Below are positions 1-12,091 of a stretch of 64,000 bases of DNA, one piece after another (within the stretch, counting starts at the first letter, position 1; every line of letters starts with the position of its first letter). Both the position numbers and the translations under genes were made by a program. Under the pieces are notes generated by a model, which saw only the letters and a program-made list of their open reading frames with translations, did no database searches and was not told the origin of the DNA. Source of the DNA: Dryococelus australis (lineage: Eukaryota; Arthropoda; Insecta; Phasmatodea; Phasmatidae); contig CM056995.1 in NCBI GenBank assembly GCA_029891345.1, positions 218,058,547 through 218,122,546 on the forward strand, in the 5' to 3' direction.

Positions 1-40
1 ATGGTACGTTAGCAGAAGCGAATTTAGCCGGAGCAAGCGA

Positions 41-414
41 CATGCCTTGCCCCATCTCCTCATGCCCAGGTACCGGCATGAATTTAATCATGTGAAATTA
101 CTGCCACAGCGAATACCATTACATGTGTCTTGGATGGAACGACATGTCACGCTACACAGACGGCTTGGAATACCGATGTCCATCTGGTAGACAGGAAGAG
201 GCCCAGGTCTGTCAATGGCCTGAATTTAAAGGGCAGGGACGATATATCGTCCGCTGTGTGTTGTGTTATCGTGATTTCCACCACTCATACATAGGTTGGG
301 CGGACGAGCACTTCCAGAACCCAGGTCAGGTGTATCAATGCAAGGCCTGTCGAAGAGAGCAGACCTATAAACCGCATGACCCGACCCATCGGAATAGCTC
401 AGTCACCCCAGGTC
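41..414 (+). pseudogene. Gag N-terminus with two PHD-like zinc fingers (copy 1)
   Basis: Two successive Cys/His clusters can be read on the plus strand. The second, at about 205-360, shows a first Cys, then C-x2-C-x4-H and a closing C-x2-C around a conserved tryptophan (IGW), the spacing of a PHD finger. The first, ending at about 185, has the same CLGW and EYRCPS words. The same arrangement is seen in the better preserved copy at 30826-31626. PHD fingers usually bind histone tails; a role in targeting or packaging would be inference. The element is a fossil. Confidence 0.6.
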
Positions 415-813
415 CAGGGTGGCCACCAAACCGGGAAAACCAGGAAAAAGTATGGAATTGAGAAGGACCCGGGGAAAACCTGGAAATAGTCTGGAATTTT
501 GTCCATCTGTAGGAAAATTTTTTCCCCCTTTTCGGGCGTTTCGAGTTTCGTCGCCGAATACTGTGATGGTAGCTCAGAGTAGTTTTACGTGAATAATCAT
601 TTGTCAACATTGCGCAACATTTTTTCCGGCCGGAGTAGTTTCCCTCACCCAGTTCCCGCCCACCCGTCGTCGTTTCCCACGCCGAGCGACATGTCACTCT
701 GGAGGGGAAGAATGTCAGCAGGCGTATCTTATCTTACCTCTTTCAACGTCTAGGTCACACCGCTTGCTTGTTTCTCGGTGTTTGTGTGTAATTTGCTGCG
801 TGATGGAGTGATC

Positions 814-1080
814 ATGTCAACTAGATATTCATCTCATTACAAATCAGAATTTCTATGGGCTTCAGAAGACACTAAAGATAGAGGCAGTTCGCTGTGCAAA
901 ATATGTGTTAAAAGTTTTAAAATATGTACAAGGGGCAGGGGAGCGTTTCTGAGCCAAGCAAAATCTAAACTGCATCAAGGAATGCTTACTGATAATTCGA
1001 GAAACTTGCAAGTTACTGCATTATTTTCTGCACATTCGAACCAAACTGCAACTATTTCTTTTTGCAACAAATATAAGTAA
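814..1080 (+). pseudogene. hAT transposase N-terminal BED-like piece
   Basis: About 88 codons from an ATG at 814. The pattern F-L-W near residues 14-16, then C-K-I-C-V-K-S-F-K-I, a glycine-rich turn and A-K-S-K-L-H-Q matches the start of hAT-family transposases, where a BED-type zinc finger binds the transposon ends. The upstream frame is open to 778, but the ATG at 814 gives the family-like start. No RNase-H-like catalytic region or hAT dimerisation motif follows before the right terminus at 3086, so this is a remnant or the first exon of a decayed gene. Confidence 0.5.
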
Positions 1081-1108
1081 CAATTGCTTGTAGTATTTTT
1101 TACTACTC

Positions 1109-1125
1109 TGTGTGTGTGTGTGTGT
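1109..1125. repeat. (TG)n microsatellite
   Basis: Short run of about eight TG units inside the hAT element, following the transposase-like piece. Confidence 0.9.
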
Positions 1126-2507
1126 TAATCGTTCCAAATGTTTCACTTGATTTAAACATTTAAACTAATGATATAACATACCCCTAGATTTATTTAACAG
1201 TAGAAGTTTATAGCATAGTGTTAATTGCCACCCACCCGCACAGTAAGAAGCTAGAAAGCTATGAGTCGGCAAAGCCTCGCGACTGCTTACTGCTAGACTG
1301 TTCGTATCTTCCCTGCAATCATCGCGAGCCTCCTGTGTCGTTTGTAACAATACTCCTCTCCTTCATTGTCGGCGTTGTATAGTAGAGACAGGAATGATGC
1401 CCACGTCACTAATTTCATTTGATCTGCAAATGTCTTCCGAATAAAATGACATGGCCAGGTGAAAGTGTATTTTACCATCCCCTTGTCTCGATGTTAAAAC
1501 ACTAATAAGTGTCATGAGTTTTTAACAAGCCAAATAAGTCTGCATTTAGTCGTCTATGGTAGAAAAACTACCATTAATTCAGTTATATATTAATTAAATT
1601 TAAAATGTGGACGTTTTAAAAACGAAAGATGTCCTAGAAGTATTATTAACAAGTCTCATTACTATAAATGAAATGTGCGATGTGCTAGGTTCATTTTCTC
1701 TTGCTGTTAAGTAAACTAGACAATTTATTTGAAGTATATAAATTTATTTTAATAAGGACATGTTTTTAGAATAAAGTGATATAAAGAGGTATAAATACAT
1801 AATGTTGTTATTGACTAGAAAAGTTCAAACTTTGCGTGACATGTTTAATTTAGTGAGCTTTACGTTCAGTTTCAATTGCTTCTCGCGAAAAAACCAGATG
1901 ATAAATCATGTTTTAATAAGCAGCCGAATTCAGAATAAATTATACCCTAAATGTATATAAATAGAGCCTCTTGTTAGTGCCAAAAAAGTTAAAACTGTGC
2001 GACGTAATTTAGGCTTGAGTGTCACTGCATTTTAGCAGGCCGTAAATATTTTTACGAATGTGGCGTACTGTAATTGGTATGCGCAAATTCATTTTAAGAG
2101 TTATTGACGATCGTTTACGTACCATGGAGACACAGATTAACATCAGAGTCAAAGACGATGGCCCAGATATTTGCCGCAGTGCAGCGCAACCAGTACTTTC
2201 CTTTTATTATTTCATATTTCTTCAGAATTGTTACAGTTTTACACTAGCTACCGCTCACTTTGTCTTATCAGGAGTCATCTAATATCCAACTCCCTAAATG
2301 TAAGCGAGTGGTCAAATCGAAGCGTAAAACCAAAATTAAAAACTAGGGCTACAAAACACCATAATTCAATAAAATCGCGTACAGATATAGCCAATAATTG
2401 ATACTTTCAGTTCCAAACTCAGTACGGGAAGTCAAAATCCAAAATCAAAATCCTAAAAATCGTCATTAACGTAGTAATGTTACGTGGCCTATGCAAATCT
2501 GAACGAG

Positions 2508-2552
2508 CACGCACATGCACGCACACACGCATGCACAGACACACACACACAC
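2508..2552. repeat. Imperfect (CA)n microsatellite
   Basis: CA-rich stretch with several interruptions inside the hAT element. Open frames on both strands across it are repeat artefacts. Confidence 0.85.
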
Positions 2553-3086
2553 AAAAAATTGTTCCACTCGCATGTGGGGATAAAAGGAAGTAGAAACCAC
2601 ATCTCTGCTTACAGGCACGCAGCATATAGCAAGCTGTGCACAGTTGGCCTGCAGATAAGCAGCACACAGTGCGCCGCATAGCTGGAGGACAGCTTTATAT
2701 ATAATGTGCAAATAAATTTGATTTTTTTTTGTCCAGGGTATATATTGCCTTTTTACAGTTTTTCAAGGATACATCTTTATAAATAATGTAGATGTAATTT
2801 AATTGGGCTCATAAATTGCATTTAATGCAGTTTTTCAAGGAAAGAACTTTTATATGTAGTAACATACTGAATGTGTAAATAAAGTTTTTTTTGTCTAGGG
2901 AGGTTATATTGCATTTATATTGTCTTTTTAATGTGAACTTGTACGTATTTCTATATATACTGCATTGCAAAAGATGGGACACTGTACGAATCCGGTTTTT
3001 TAAGTGTGTTTGAAAAATCTGGAAAATCCGTATAATAACCTGGAAAAACCCTGGAATTTTATATTTTCAATAGAGTGGCCACCTTG

Positions 3087-3580
3087 CAGGCCTACCCTGT
3101 GAACTCATCATGCCTGAGTTTCACGGGAAACCGTATGACTACCCTGAGAAATGTATCACTTTGTGCGAACGGGAACTGATGGAACACCTCACTCCCCTTA
3201 AACAGTGGGTGAGCGGAGTACGCCACCAACTCAGCAGGCCCACCAGGAAATGATGAGAAAAGTTTGGAGAGTTTGTAGAGGGATGGTCCCAGTTTAAAGC
3301 TCAGCTCGTTTCACATTTCTCAGGCGATGAGATACTCTCAGATCGCATCAAGGATTTATATTCCCGTGTAGAGCATAACGACGAGGAAGTCGATTTGTTT
3401 TTATGGCGGAAGGAATGCCTTCACAAATGGGTTTACACTTAACAGACTGAAGGGCAGCCCTCAGGTGCTTCACCTGCGCACTCCTGCCATCGCTACGTAA
3501 CCTTTTGTTAACTCCAAAATCACAGACAGTTGAGGAGTTGGTCGAAAGAGCGAGGGAGTCGGAAATGAATGAATGCCCCC
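3087..3580 (+). pseudogene. Gag domain (copy 1)
   Basis: Resumes directly after the hAT right end. Words typical of gypsy-type Gag are visible: MPEFHGKPYDYPEKC, then LKQWV, a tryptophan-rich EKFGEF..W stretch and FSGDEILSDRI. Further on is the ELVERARESE helix that closes the domain in the sister copies. These line up with the Gag domains at 11037-11525 (minus) and 30826-31626. The Gag would have formed the particle shell. The copy is a broken fossil. Confidence 0.6.
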
Positions 3581-5067
3581 TCCTCGGGAAGGAACACATG
3601 GCACACGCCAAAGCCGCCGGGCCCGCCTCCTTCCCCAGACTGCCCGCAGAGTGAGACACAATCACCGCTGGCACTTCCTGAGCCGTCACTTCAACTGGGA
3701 TTGTCCAAGGCGGCAACCCCAGGAAACACGCAGTTCTACTCCCCGTCTGTAAATGCGCAGCCGCAACCCACGTGTTCCCTTCCACTGTAACGAAAATGCG
3801 GTAGCCAACAGCAACACGCCGAATGGCAGGCCACATAACCTCCTCCAAACGTCCGTACTACAGTTCGAATGGAAACCAAACATGGACGGAACCCCCTGTG
3901 AGAAACGAACCCTGGTCTCCCCAGAGGTGGACAAAGCATCCCCCTTCTACCTGCGACAGTAGGTCATCATCATCGGACTCGGGAAGGGTAGACCCCTTCC
4001 CTTCTCTGTTCTACCACACATATACCCGAGATATGACTTCCAGAGGAGGTTCTCCCCTGCAAGACCCCTATACGCCTAGTTCTAGTACCATATTCCAGTT
4101 CAAACCCCACCGGACACCACCTTGTGTCCACCCCGAGCCATCGTGGCGTGATCCAGCTGATCGCTCATCACCAGTAAGTCAGACGGCTAGGAATATGCCA
4201 CTGGAGGTGTGTGAACCTCCAGTCATCCCCAAGAGAACTGCGGTTAGGCCGCAAACCTGTCAATTGCCAAGAAACACGCAAGACATCACCCACATGCGGT
4301 GAACGAGTCTCCTTGGCCTTCTCTCCCACAGCGGAAGAAGCGCCCACCTCGGACAATGACCTGGACACAGCTGCATACCCGCTCCCGCCAGGATTGGACC
4401 CGGCAACCCCTCCCCCTGAAACGGCGGAGTCCCTCCAGGATAGGGATACTAGGCCACACTCGTTGCTACCCTACCCATCCTTCCAATTTCCCGGCAAGAA
4501 TGGAGAGAGCGGATGAGCGAAGGAAGAAAGCCTGCCACAGCCCTCACCAACAACGGTCAACTTGGCGACAGACGATGAGAACTTACAGAGAAAGGCTCGA
4601 GAGGAGGAGAGAGACGACGTCCGGGACGCAAAGTGATTAAACACGTTTTACTGGCCGCCCATGAGTACTATGGCCATCCACGATTTCCCTCCACTGCCGG
4701 GAGCGGACAGTGTGAGTACTGTGCAGCGGTCATCCGCACAGCTACCGTGAGACAACAACAGCCCACTGCCACAAGGGCCAAACCTGAAGCAGATGCCACT
4801 AACAGCCCGATTGCTGTTACTGAAGAAGACGCCACCAACATCCATGACGCTGTGGCCATGCAGCCTCCTACAACAGGGTCCACATTACGAGTGGCCCCAC
4901 TACGTGCCAAACGCACGTACCACGTTCCCGGATGCTACAGAGACACCATGGAGGGCACCTACTGCATATCGTTGGCCTGCCGCCCCCACTGCAGCACACC
5001 TCAAACGAGGATGTCTGCTGAAACGGGGCATCACCAAGCACCAACGATCTCCACCACCAGCAACTGA
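3581..5067 (+). pseudogene. Proline-rich Gag tail and unassigned reading frames
   Basis: GC-richer than its surroundings, with overlapping open frames rich in Pro, Ser, Thr and Arg. The last one (4633-5067) holds a CEYCAA Cys pair and ends just before an ORF-poor region. By position it may be the C-terminal Gag or an env-like tail, but I recognise no domain. Similar Pro/Thr-rich composition is found in the tail of the element at 49670-50660. Confidence 0.35.
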
Positions 5068-5070
5068 GTG

Positions 5071-7140
5071 AGTACCTGGCAGACGCCAGCACTTGGACTA
5101 TCACTCGAACCTAAGTTAAATGAGAGTGCAAGAGCTCGTTATATAGCTTAGTAGGGAAGGCTAGGTGTCAATGAAACACCAAATAACCATAGTCCTAGCC
5201 CAACAGGATACGCAGAGCGACGAAAGTACCTGCACCCCCACCAAGAGTAAATTTTTATGTAATCTTGTAACTTGTTTTCTAAGGTTGAGAATTCAAAACA
5301 AATTCGCATTGGTAGGAACCGAGGTCTCGCACATTAAATAGAGTCAGAATTAATGTAACATACCTCCTATCAATGGACACCAGTAAAGATAACAAAATTT
5401 AATTTTGTACTAAAAGAACTTGATCCCTAGTTTGCTAACAAGAAAAGTTTTGTTTCCGGAGGTAAAATTAACGTAGAGTCAAACCCAAAAGAAAGCATAC
5501 TGGAAAATTGATGTTTGCATATCCCTGAAAATCCCCCTAGTGCTCACGTAACGTAAGCATTAAATAAGAAAAATTTTGGTTGTTGCTATTTTGAAAATTA
5601 GCACGACACAATTAATGTAACACCCCTGAGTACCATGAGCATTGTTAGGAATTGTGATCACGTAGTCAAAGCCTATCAGCAGGCCCGTAAACATGAACGA
5701 CGTAACCCTCTCCATTCCTCGCAATGCGACTGGGTGACCTTGTTTAAAGAACCCTCTGTAAAATTGAGTAAGAGCATGAGGTGAGAGCTCGCTTTGAGCA
5801 TGCCATAACCGCCACCATGAAATTCCCAACCTTCTTAATATTTTATTGAAGGTGCAAACTGCAACTAGCCCCAAAGCGACGCTAACCCTGAGAACCTGTG
5901 TAAACCTAAAAAAATTGCAAAATTATTTTGTTTAGAGCTCATATACCTAGCAAACCCCTTTTTGTGTTTCTTTGTTTCTCCAACAAATGTAAATGTATAT
6001 TTTAACTGGGGTGAAACCCCATTGTAATAGTAGCAAAATTCCTGTTAAGATGAGTTGTATGTGTTTTAGTTCGCATTTGAATTTATTTGTGTAGCCCCGA
6101 AAGTAGTAATGGGAACTTAATCTTCCTTAAAGAGGAAACCCCTATAGTAATTAGATTTTAGCTGTGAGTGGAAAGAGAAAATGTAAACATAAAGTAATCC
6201 CTGTAGAAGTTAGTTTTGTGTTGCTAAGATGAGAGAATCGTGTTAACCCTGAGAGGCCTATTCTCATACCTGTAACTTGTACCGCCGTCAGTACGGCCAA
6301 AGTAAAATGATCTACTCTGCAAGATTCTGATAGCCCTGTATGCTAAAGTTCATGAGTAATCTATTCTCGTCCCCAGAAAGTAAAGCTGCCAACATACGTA
6401 AAAATGTTAAGATTGTATGCAAACCCTGTCGAAATAAGTTGAGAGTAAGCTCATCCCTTGTGTACCTGTTAGAATTACGTATTAGAATGTAAGAGTTTTG
6501 TAATCTACCTATAACCTCAAATGAGGAAATTTGAAAATATTGTAGGTTAGGCCTAGTTGATCCGAGGTAGAGAAAGCCTCCTCCCATGTACGTAACCTAT
6601 AATTAGAGCGAGAAACGTTTGCGTAACCCAATATATTTGTGTTTGCTTGTGAGAGTGTATAATTCACAGTAACCCGTAGACTTTTCACCCTAGTGAAACC
6701 TCTTCTAAAGTAATTGAGGGCCAGTGCCAATATGATAACACAACCCTATAGCTCAGAGAGTATGAGCAAAGCCGTGTGTGTATACCCTAACCTATAAGAC
6801 GTAGAGAGAATAATTAACTATGTTAACAACTAGTTGTATCCTACATGCCAAGGGAAAATATATAACTTAGAATGTAAGATTACATAACCTATGCTAACTA
6901 TTGTCAAGAGAATGATGAGACCATGTAATCTATATTAAGAGTGCATATGTACAGTAAATTGCTGCAAGCTTAGCCGTATGATTCTTCGTACAAATGGTAC
7001 TCCAATATTTAACCTTGAGTGTCTTGTGTTATCATATGTGTTTCTTTTAAAGAGTACCTCTTATGTTCTATCTCTTTTCATGTTTGGAAAACCACCCCGG
7101 AGTAGTGTAGAATTTATTAAGAATTTATTTTCTTAAAGCA
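5071..7140. other. AT-rich, ORF-poor region, possibly non-coding tail of an LTR element
   Basis: About 2 kb with no convincing coding region on either strand. Short words such as 'taaccctgag', 'gtaacc' and 'gagagta' recur throughout without forming clear tandem units. It may be the untranslated 3' part of the preceding element, but nothing here proves that. Confidence 0.35.
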
Positions 7141-8440
7141 TGCACTTTCTCACACGTAATTGGTTTACTGTGCGACAGCACTGGCTGAATACCAGACCAC
7201 TTAAATTCATCCCACAGGGGCAACGGTAAACCTTCCCTAATGCTAATCCTTTGCGAGTGGGATTATATCTTTTCTAAACTTCCGTTAGCTACACTTTTTA
7301 TTCTCGAGGACAGAGATAAAATTCTAACGAACTTAAAAATATTTTGTGCAAACTATTTATTGTACCACGCGTTGTATAAAATCTTTTTTTTTCACTAATT
7401 GGTATGTGAACTGCCTTCGAACTAGGACGGTCTAGGTTCAATAAAGAAACAACTTGTTCCTGCAATTTCCTTTTCCAAACTCTCCTCCTTGGCTGCAAAA
7501 AGATACTACGGGAAGGCTGCGCTGAGAAGCAGATGGCTCCACGTGCCGACACACCTGGACTGCTATGCAACCAAGAGAGAGGGAGAGAGGCAAAGAGGAA
7601 GATGGAAGATGCAGTTACCCCCGTTGACACAAGTTAGACAGCCTTGTACGTAAAAGTGATTAACGCGATTAACTATGGAATATACAACCCACCGAGAATC
7701 CCGCTTAAAAGCGTCAACCCCGGGAATAAATAAAAATTTTTGATGGGCCACTACCCTACATTTAGCTGTGGAAGAAATTCCAGCAGCAGCACGAGCTGGC
7801 AGCTTCCGTGCGACCTTGTGACGTGACATCCCGCCAGCCTCAGGGCGAGGTGTTTAAATTTGTCATCGCCTCCACGCAAGGAGATAAGAAATGAGCGGCT
7901 GCGCCACAACCCTGATAAACCTACCCTACGCTGGAAGGCTACTCTACTCTGCACCCTCAGAAGATCGCTGATCAAGGGATTTTTCAGTATATTAGGAAGT
8001 CCGCTAGCACACTCCAGCAGAGACGCCGGGCTCACCGGCCGCCTAGGTCAGTGAGCACTCCCTGGTCTATGAAGACCTCTCTCCTGTCCTCAACCTGTGA
8101 ATGGCTTCGACCTCTTGCCCAGCAGCTTGAGAGGGCAGCATTTCAGCTGCTTGTGAAGGCAGTGCAACCCCTGCAGCTTGCGAAGGCATGTCCACACCAG
8201 CTGACCACAAGGACAGCTCTGTCTCTCTCTCTTTCCAGAGGTAATCCGATGACCTGTATGGACACGCTGTTAATTGGGTAATCTAACGTACAATAAATTT
8301 TTGCATTTTCATATTAATAATTTACCAGGCTAACCTTTGCCTGTTTCAGTGCGAACTACTTTATTTAATATTTTAGCTAGTTAATTAATTCTGTATGAGT
8401 CAGCTGGGCTTTCCCACTTTCCATTAACATAATAAATACT
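7141..8440 (+). other. LTR-like region with polyadenylation signal
   Basis: GC-rich leader-like sequence (about 7480-8280) followed by an AATAAA at 8292-8297 and an AT-rich tail, the layout of an LTR U3-R-U5. No matching second copy is seen in the window, so boundaries and family stay open. Confidence 0.3.
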
Positions 8441-8570
8441 ATTACGTGAAATTGATTTCTGTACCTACCATAATTTTAACTTTAGATCCCAGTTCAATTA
8501 TTGTATTTGTTTTTGTGTTTAGTAATACCATCTGTGCAATAGAAATATTCCGCTGAGGACTAGATGTGAG

Positions 8571-9500
8571 GTGTTCCGAACTCCACAGGAGTTGGAGTGC
8601 GCAGAATGTTTCAAGTCCGGTAAGACATGCCGCTGCTGCTGGGTTTCCGGTGCTTCCTCTTCTACCCTCGGTGGCATACTAATACCGAATTGCCTATCTA
8701 AACGTCAGTGCCTTGGGTGTGACTGCATAAGACACACCCCCAGGACTGCACGTCAGCGGAAAGGTCAGAAGGCTGTACCAGATGCACACTAAGAAAGGTG
8801 GTATTATTAGCCATGCCCAACGCCGAGAGTAACGTGCCTTACAGAGGCAAATTAATTAAGAGAGGGTCACAGAAGTTATGGGTGAAGTCTCACACCAAAT
8901 TCCGCAAACCGAATACACTCCTCGGCCTATCTTGCCATTTATCCCTCTTGACCAAATCTCACCATTAGGCTACTTATTAGGTGCTTGTTGGTCAGACACG
9001 GAGCCGAAGCCCACAAGTCCCCCTCAGCCGGTAACCCCACCGCCCGTTACCGTAGTAGCCCCACCTAAGATAGTTCTGAAGGCTGATCCACCCGATTCGT
9101 GTTTGATAAAGTTAGCTTCAGGAAGAACTATCCAGGTTCTACTCTCGCCAAAGGTCATCCCCAAACCCAGTGCAGTCTCGGCCTTGTCAGACTACATTCC
9201 AATATGCCAACCTACGAAACCAATGCGGATATCCCCGTTCTCATTTGCCAGATAGCTCACCTCCACCACCACTACCGTTTAAACACCCTCACTTCATTCT
9301 GCTGGGACAACAGGCATCCCGAATCTTGACAGCCCTCATAGTGAGGATTCAAACTCCCAAAACGAGAAACAGTCTCGGTTCACCTCACTTTGGGGTTCGA
9401 CTCCCCTTTCATCCAACAGAATCCTCCCACTATGCGGCCCCCTACAGTACCTACCACGACCCACCGGGTCAGTACTATTCTTATACGTCGCGGTAGGATT
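8571..9500 (+). other. Cys-rich and Pro-rich open frames of unknown origin
   Basis: Two open stretches. 8571-8792 is cysteine-rich, with paired cysteines near its start (CAEC, CRCC) and another CLGC further on. 8878-9255 is proline-rich with a run of Pro-Pro-Pro-Val words. They follow the LTR-like region at 7141-8440, the position of a gag leader, but I cannot match them to a known Gag. Treat as unassigned, possibly retroelement-derived. Confidence 0.25.
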
Positions 9501-9684
9501 GCTTGAGGAGCTCGAGAGAGTAGACAGCACCCTAACCACTAATTACTGAGATAGGAGCGTGCATCAGTGCATAGGCTGTGGCAAAACTTCTGCTACAGTG
9601 GCTGCCTGGAGTTCACTGGCTTCAGTGACCTGGCTGAGGGGTCATTGTAGCTGGTGCCATGGGCAAAGGTACCTATCACACTTT

Positions 9685-9960
9685 TCAGCGTGGTATTGTC
9701 CTGAGGTCTTTTGTCTCGGCCATCAGGTTGATCCCCTTGTCTAGTCCCTGCAGACGAGTGTGATAATGAGGACCCTGAGGCGGCGAGAGGGTACGCATGG
9801 GCATCTTGCCTCTACGCTTTTGTCGATTTGTCTGGTCGTGGGAGCTGCTGACAGGACTTCTCCGTCCGGAGGGTTTCCTGATACCATTTTGTAGAAGATG
9901 GGTTTCCCGCTTCATCTGACTGATGTCAGTCAGATATCAGTGTCGGGTGTCTAGGGCAGT
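9685..9960 (-). pseudogene. Start of pol, ahead of reverse transcriptase (copy 2)
   Basis: A minus-strand frame carries the words QMKRETHLLQNGIRKPSGRRSPVSS. These resemble the stretch before the first reverse-transcriptase motif in gypsy elements (a helix, then 'gvIrPS.SpwsSPvv'). It lies downstream of the protease, as expected. Only this first piece of pol remains. Confidence 0.4.
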
Positions 9961-10161
9961 GTCCTGGGGGACATACTTCTCTGACAACCCTTAACTGTGC
10001 TGTCCCCTGCTAGAGGCAGGGGAGTGGTTCCTCTACTTAGTGTTCAGCAGAGGTTCGGGCTCTTGTGGCCTGGGAGGCTTGATTCTTGGGGCAGTGTGTG
10101 GAGGAGGTGAGACATCCCCTGACGCTGTCGAGTCCAATGGTATCTGGCTCGTCGGGCTTGA

Positions 10162-10584
10162 CTACGGTTTTTCTTGGGGAGATATTGTGGCAAGGAGGGT
10201 TTTCACCTGGAGCCATGAAAGGTGGACTTGGGCAGGGGGAGGGGTTGCCTTGACAATGTTACCGTCCCAATTGACAACCAAACTCCTTTCTTTCCCAACG
10301 AGGGTGTGCCGTTGCCCGCAGTTGAATAAGTAGTGTTGAGACTGCAAACAAGGGAGCCCCAAAATCATCTGTTCCCCTAGGTTGGGTGCATCTAAGAAGG
10401 GGACCCGGATGGTGTGAGTGTGGACCCTTATAGTCAGGGTTATTTCCCCGGACAACCTAAGGTGGAGGTTGGTTTGAGCCATTGTGACAGTCTGTCTCGT
10501 GCGAGTCAGACTGGCTCTTTGACATTGTGTAAGGAGGTCACTCCTAATAAAATTGCAGGCGGCAGCTGTGTCCAGTGCAGCCAC
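10162..10584 (-). pseudogene. Retropepsin-like aspartic protease (copy 2)
   Basis: The 140-residue frame begins AALDTAAACNFI, matching the retropepsin active-site region (A-x-x-D-T/S-G-A-x-x-x-F-I). A second-strand motif follows at MILGLPCL, as in gypsy proteases ('iLGmdwL'). The later stretch VVNWDGN also occurs as VTVNWEHDP in the protease region at 34921-35277, showing the two belong to one lineage. The enzyme would have cut the Gag-Pol polyprotein. Fossil; broken or close to it. Confidence 0.6.
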
Positions 10585-10813
10585 TGCATTTTGTTACTTA
10601 GGAGGTCTTACAAACGGGGCTTGTCTGGAGGAAAAAGCTCCGGAGGAGAAATATCTGGAGCCTGGCCGTGGCTTCGTTTGCCTGGGTTGGCGCCTTAATG
10701 TGGTTGAGTTGGTATGATGTATCTGGTGCTCTCGTGTTTCCTGCTCCTCTTCTGTGGTCTTGCCGTCTTGGGCATATTTGTGATTATGTTGGCCAGAGCA
10801 GAACCAACAGGGG

Positions 10814-11525
10814 TTAGAGGATTGATGGGGGGGGGGGGGGGTATGTGTGGGCTACCTGCTGTTCAGGAGGAGGAGGGGCGACGACTCTTGTGGCACATGC
10901 TGGTTTGTCGCCTAGCTCAAGCTCTTTTTTGTTACGCTCTATTTCCTTTGCTCGCTGCATGAGCTCGTCAATAGTGCAGGCTTTCATCGTAAGTTGCCAA
11001 TTACTGAAAGAAGGGATGAACGTGCGCATTAAATCTCTAATGCTGCTCTCCTCTTCCTCCAGATGGTATACACGCCTGAACATTTGCATCTTTTGATGTA
11101 AATATATCTCCGCTTCTTTGTTCGGGCTTTGCACTTGGGTGTGATATTTCAGTGATGAGGCGTGCAATAACCTCCTCCCCAGTGAAATGGGTAGTAAGGC
11201 GGATTTGAAACTGTTCCCATTCGATAATTAATTCCCTGTATCTTTTCCACCATTCATTGGCTTTTACTGACAGCTGGTCATGGGGTCGTCTGACCCATTG
11301 CTTGCTCGATATATTGTGTGTGCAAAGTTCCCTTTCACACTTGTTCAAGAATGTGACCGGGTCTTCATGTGGCCTGCCACCGAACTCCGGTGGTTGGATC
11401 TTGGCAGTGGCCGCAGCTGTGATATAGCTCTGTATAGTTCTGGGATTTGAAGGTCGGTGTTTGAGGTAGTGTCGACACACCTCACTCTGGTACACGAGAC
11501 CGGGACGAGTGTTTCTCTCGTCCAT
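10814..11525 (-). pseudogene. Gag domain and proline-rich tail (copy 2)
   Basis: The minus-strand frame at 11037-11525 contains GGRPHEDPVTFLNKCERE, SSKQWV, EWWKRYREL and FTGEEVIARLITE, the core of a gypsy Gag. It is near-identical in layout to 30826-31626 (GRPHEDPVAYMQECEK, PPKQWV, TWWERYKK). The overlapping frame at 10814-11167 continues with a helical region (RVYHLEEEESS, IDELMQRAKEIER) and a poly-proline stretch encoded by a run of 15 G at 10827-10841 on the plus strand. Confidence 0.65.
10827..10841. repeat. Homopolymer G(15)
   Basis: Run of 15 G on the plus strand, lying in the proline codons of the minus-strand Gag tail. Length is likely to vary between individuals. Confidence 0.85.
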
Positions 11526-11870
11526 ACATCCTATACAAGTGTAATGAGACTCTGATGCACAAAGGATGCGTCTTACGGTATTGGTGCCCTAATCGGTGTG
11601 AGCGGCTTGTATATTCTGGCAGGCAGCACATCGTTATCCCAACCCGTCCGTGTACCTTAGAACGTCTTCCCACCCTAAACAAGTGTAGTGGAAGCTTTGA
11701 TTGCAATGAGCACAATGGATCTTGTACTCGCCCTGGCCACGTGTCCATTGTATATTTCTCGGTTGTGTTGAGAGATTGATCTTAATCCCTCTTCAGGAAC
11801 TGGCAGTCTAACTGAGACAAATTTACAATTCAAAGTTTCGCCTGTTAGTGGGGTGAGGAGGGGCACTCCT
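11526..11870 (-). pseudogene. PHD-like finger region of Gag (copy 2)
   Basis: On the minus strand, words that match the other finger regions can be seen in this interval: paired cysteines near a TCLGW-like word, a RYTDGLG word (RYTDGLEYRC in copy 1) and a CRHYLKHR word just before the Gag domain. The region therefore held the same fingers as copies 1 and 4. It is broken, and I do not attempt a residue-level description. Confidence 0.5.
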
Positions 11871-11884
11871 CTTTTTAGACAGGC

Positions 11885-12091
11885 TCACACGGCGGGTGAG
11901 TTCTGGGACAGCGGCCGACGTTGGTTGCAGCGGTACAGTGCAGCGCGGGTCTCATGTGTGGGGGTAAGATGGCGACTATTGGATCGGGGGTGATAAATAC
12001 CTAGGAGAGCTTCCCCTTCCTTCAAGATTTGTGCTATAGTCGGATGGGCTTTACCGGGTAATTTTATTAATGGCCTGAATATAGGGGTCAT
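11885..12091 (-). other. Leader-like frame ahead of copy 2 gag
   Basis: Open minus-strand frame of 68 residues between the finger region and the probable LTR. No domain recognised; it may be leader sequence or the extreme N-terminus of Gag. Confidence 0.25.

Larger units (their letters stand above)
415..3086 (+). mobile_element. hAT-like DNA transposon inserted in gag
   Basis: The termini are inverted: the left end begins CAGGGTGGCCACC and the right end reads GTGGCCACCTTG, whose complement is CAAGGTGGCCAC. Short subterminal words of the type 'ctggaaaa' recur at both ends, as in many hAT elements. The flanks read CAGGTC on the left and CAGGCC on the right, a possible decayed target duplication shorter than the 8 bp expected for hAT. 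One transposase-like piece remains (814-1080). At 2.67 kb with no catalytic domain seen, it is probably an internally decayed or non-autonomous copy. Confidence 0.6.
1..5070 (+). mobile_element. Ty3/gypsy-like LTR element, copy 1, left end outside window
   Basis: Plus-strand fossil of an LTR retrotransposon whose Gag carries PHD-type zinc fingers. The recognisable parts are the finger region (about 41-414), the Gag domain (about 3087-3580) and a long proline-rich tail to about 5067. A hAT DNA transposon (415-3086) sits between the first two parts. I found no protease, reverse transcriptase or integrase in this copy. It is broken, with several breaks. The right limit is uncertain, because 5071-8440 could be its non-coding tail and LTR. 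Confidence 0.6.
9545..12091 (-). mobile_element. Ty3/gypsy-like LTR element, copy 2 (minus strand)
   Basis: Read on the minus strand, 12091 down to 9545 holds a leader-like frame, PHD-like finger region, Gag domain, proline-rich Gag tail, retropepsin and the first part of pol. The order matches the Polinton-bearing element at 32037-53215. Downstream pol parts are absent, so the copy is truncated at its 3' side and also broken internally. Its LTR is probably 12092-13770. Confidence 0.6.

Noticed and set aside
2419-2711. Overlapping Cys-rich frames on both strands
   Set aside because: They arise from the CA/TG repeat and are not gene-like.
4633-5067. An integrase zinc-binding domain
   Set aside because: A HEYYGHP word recalls the HHCC region, but the rest of the frame does not follow that pattern.
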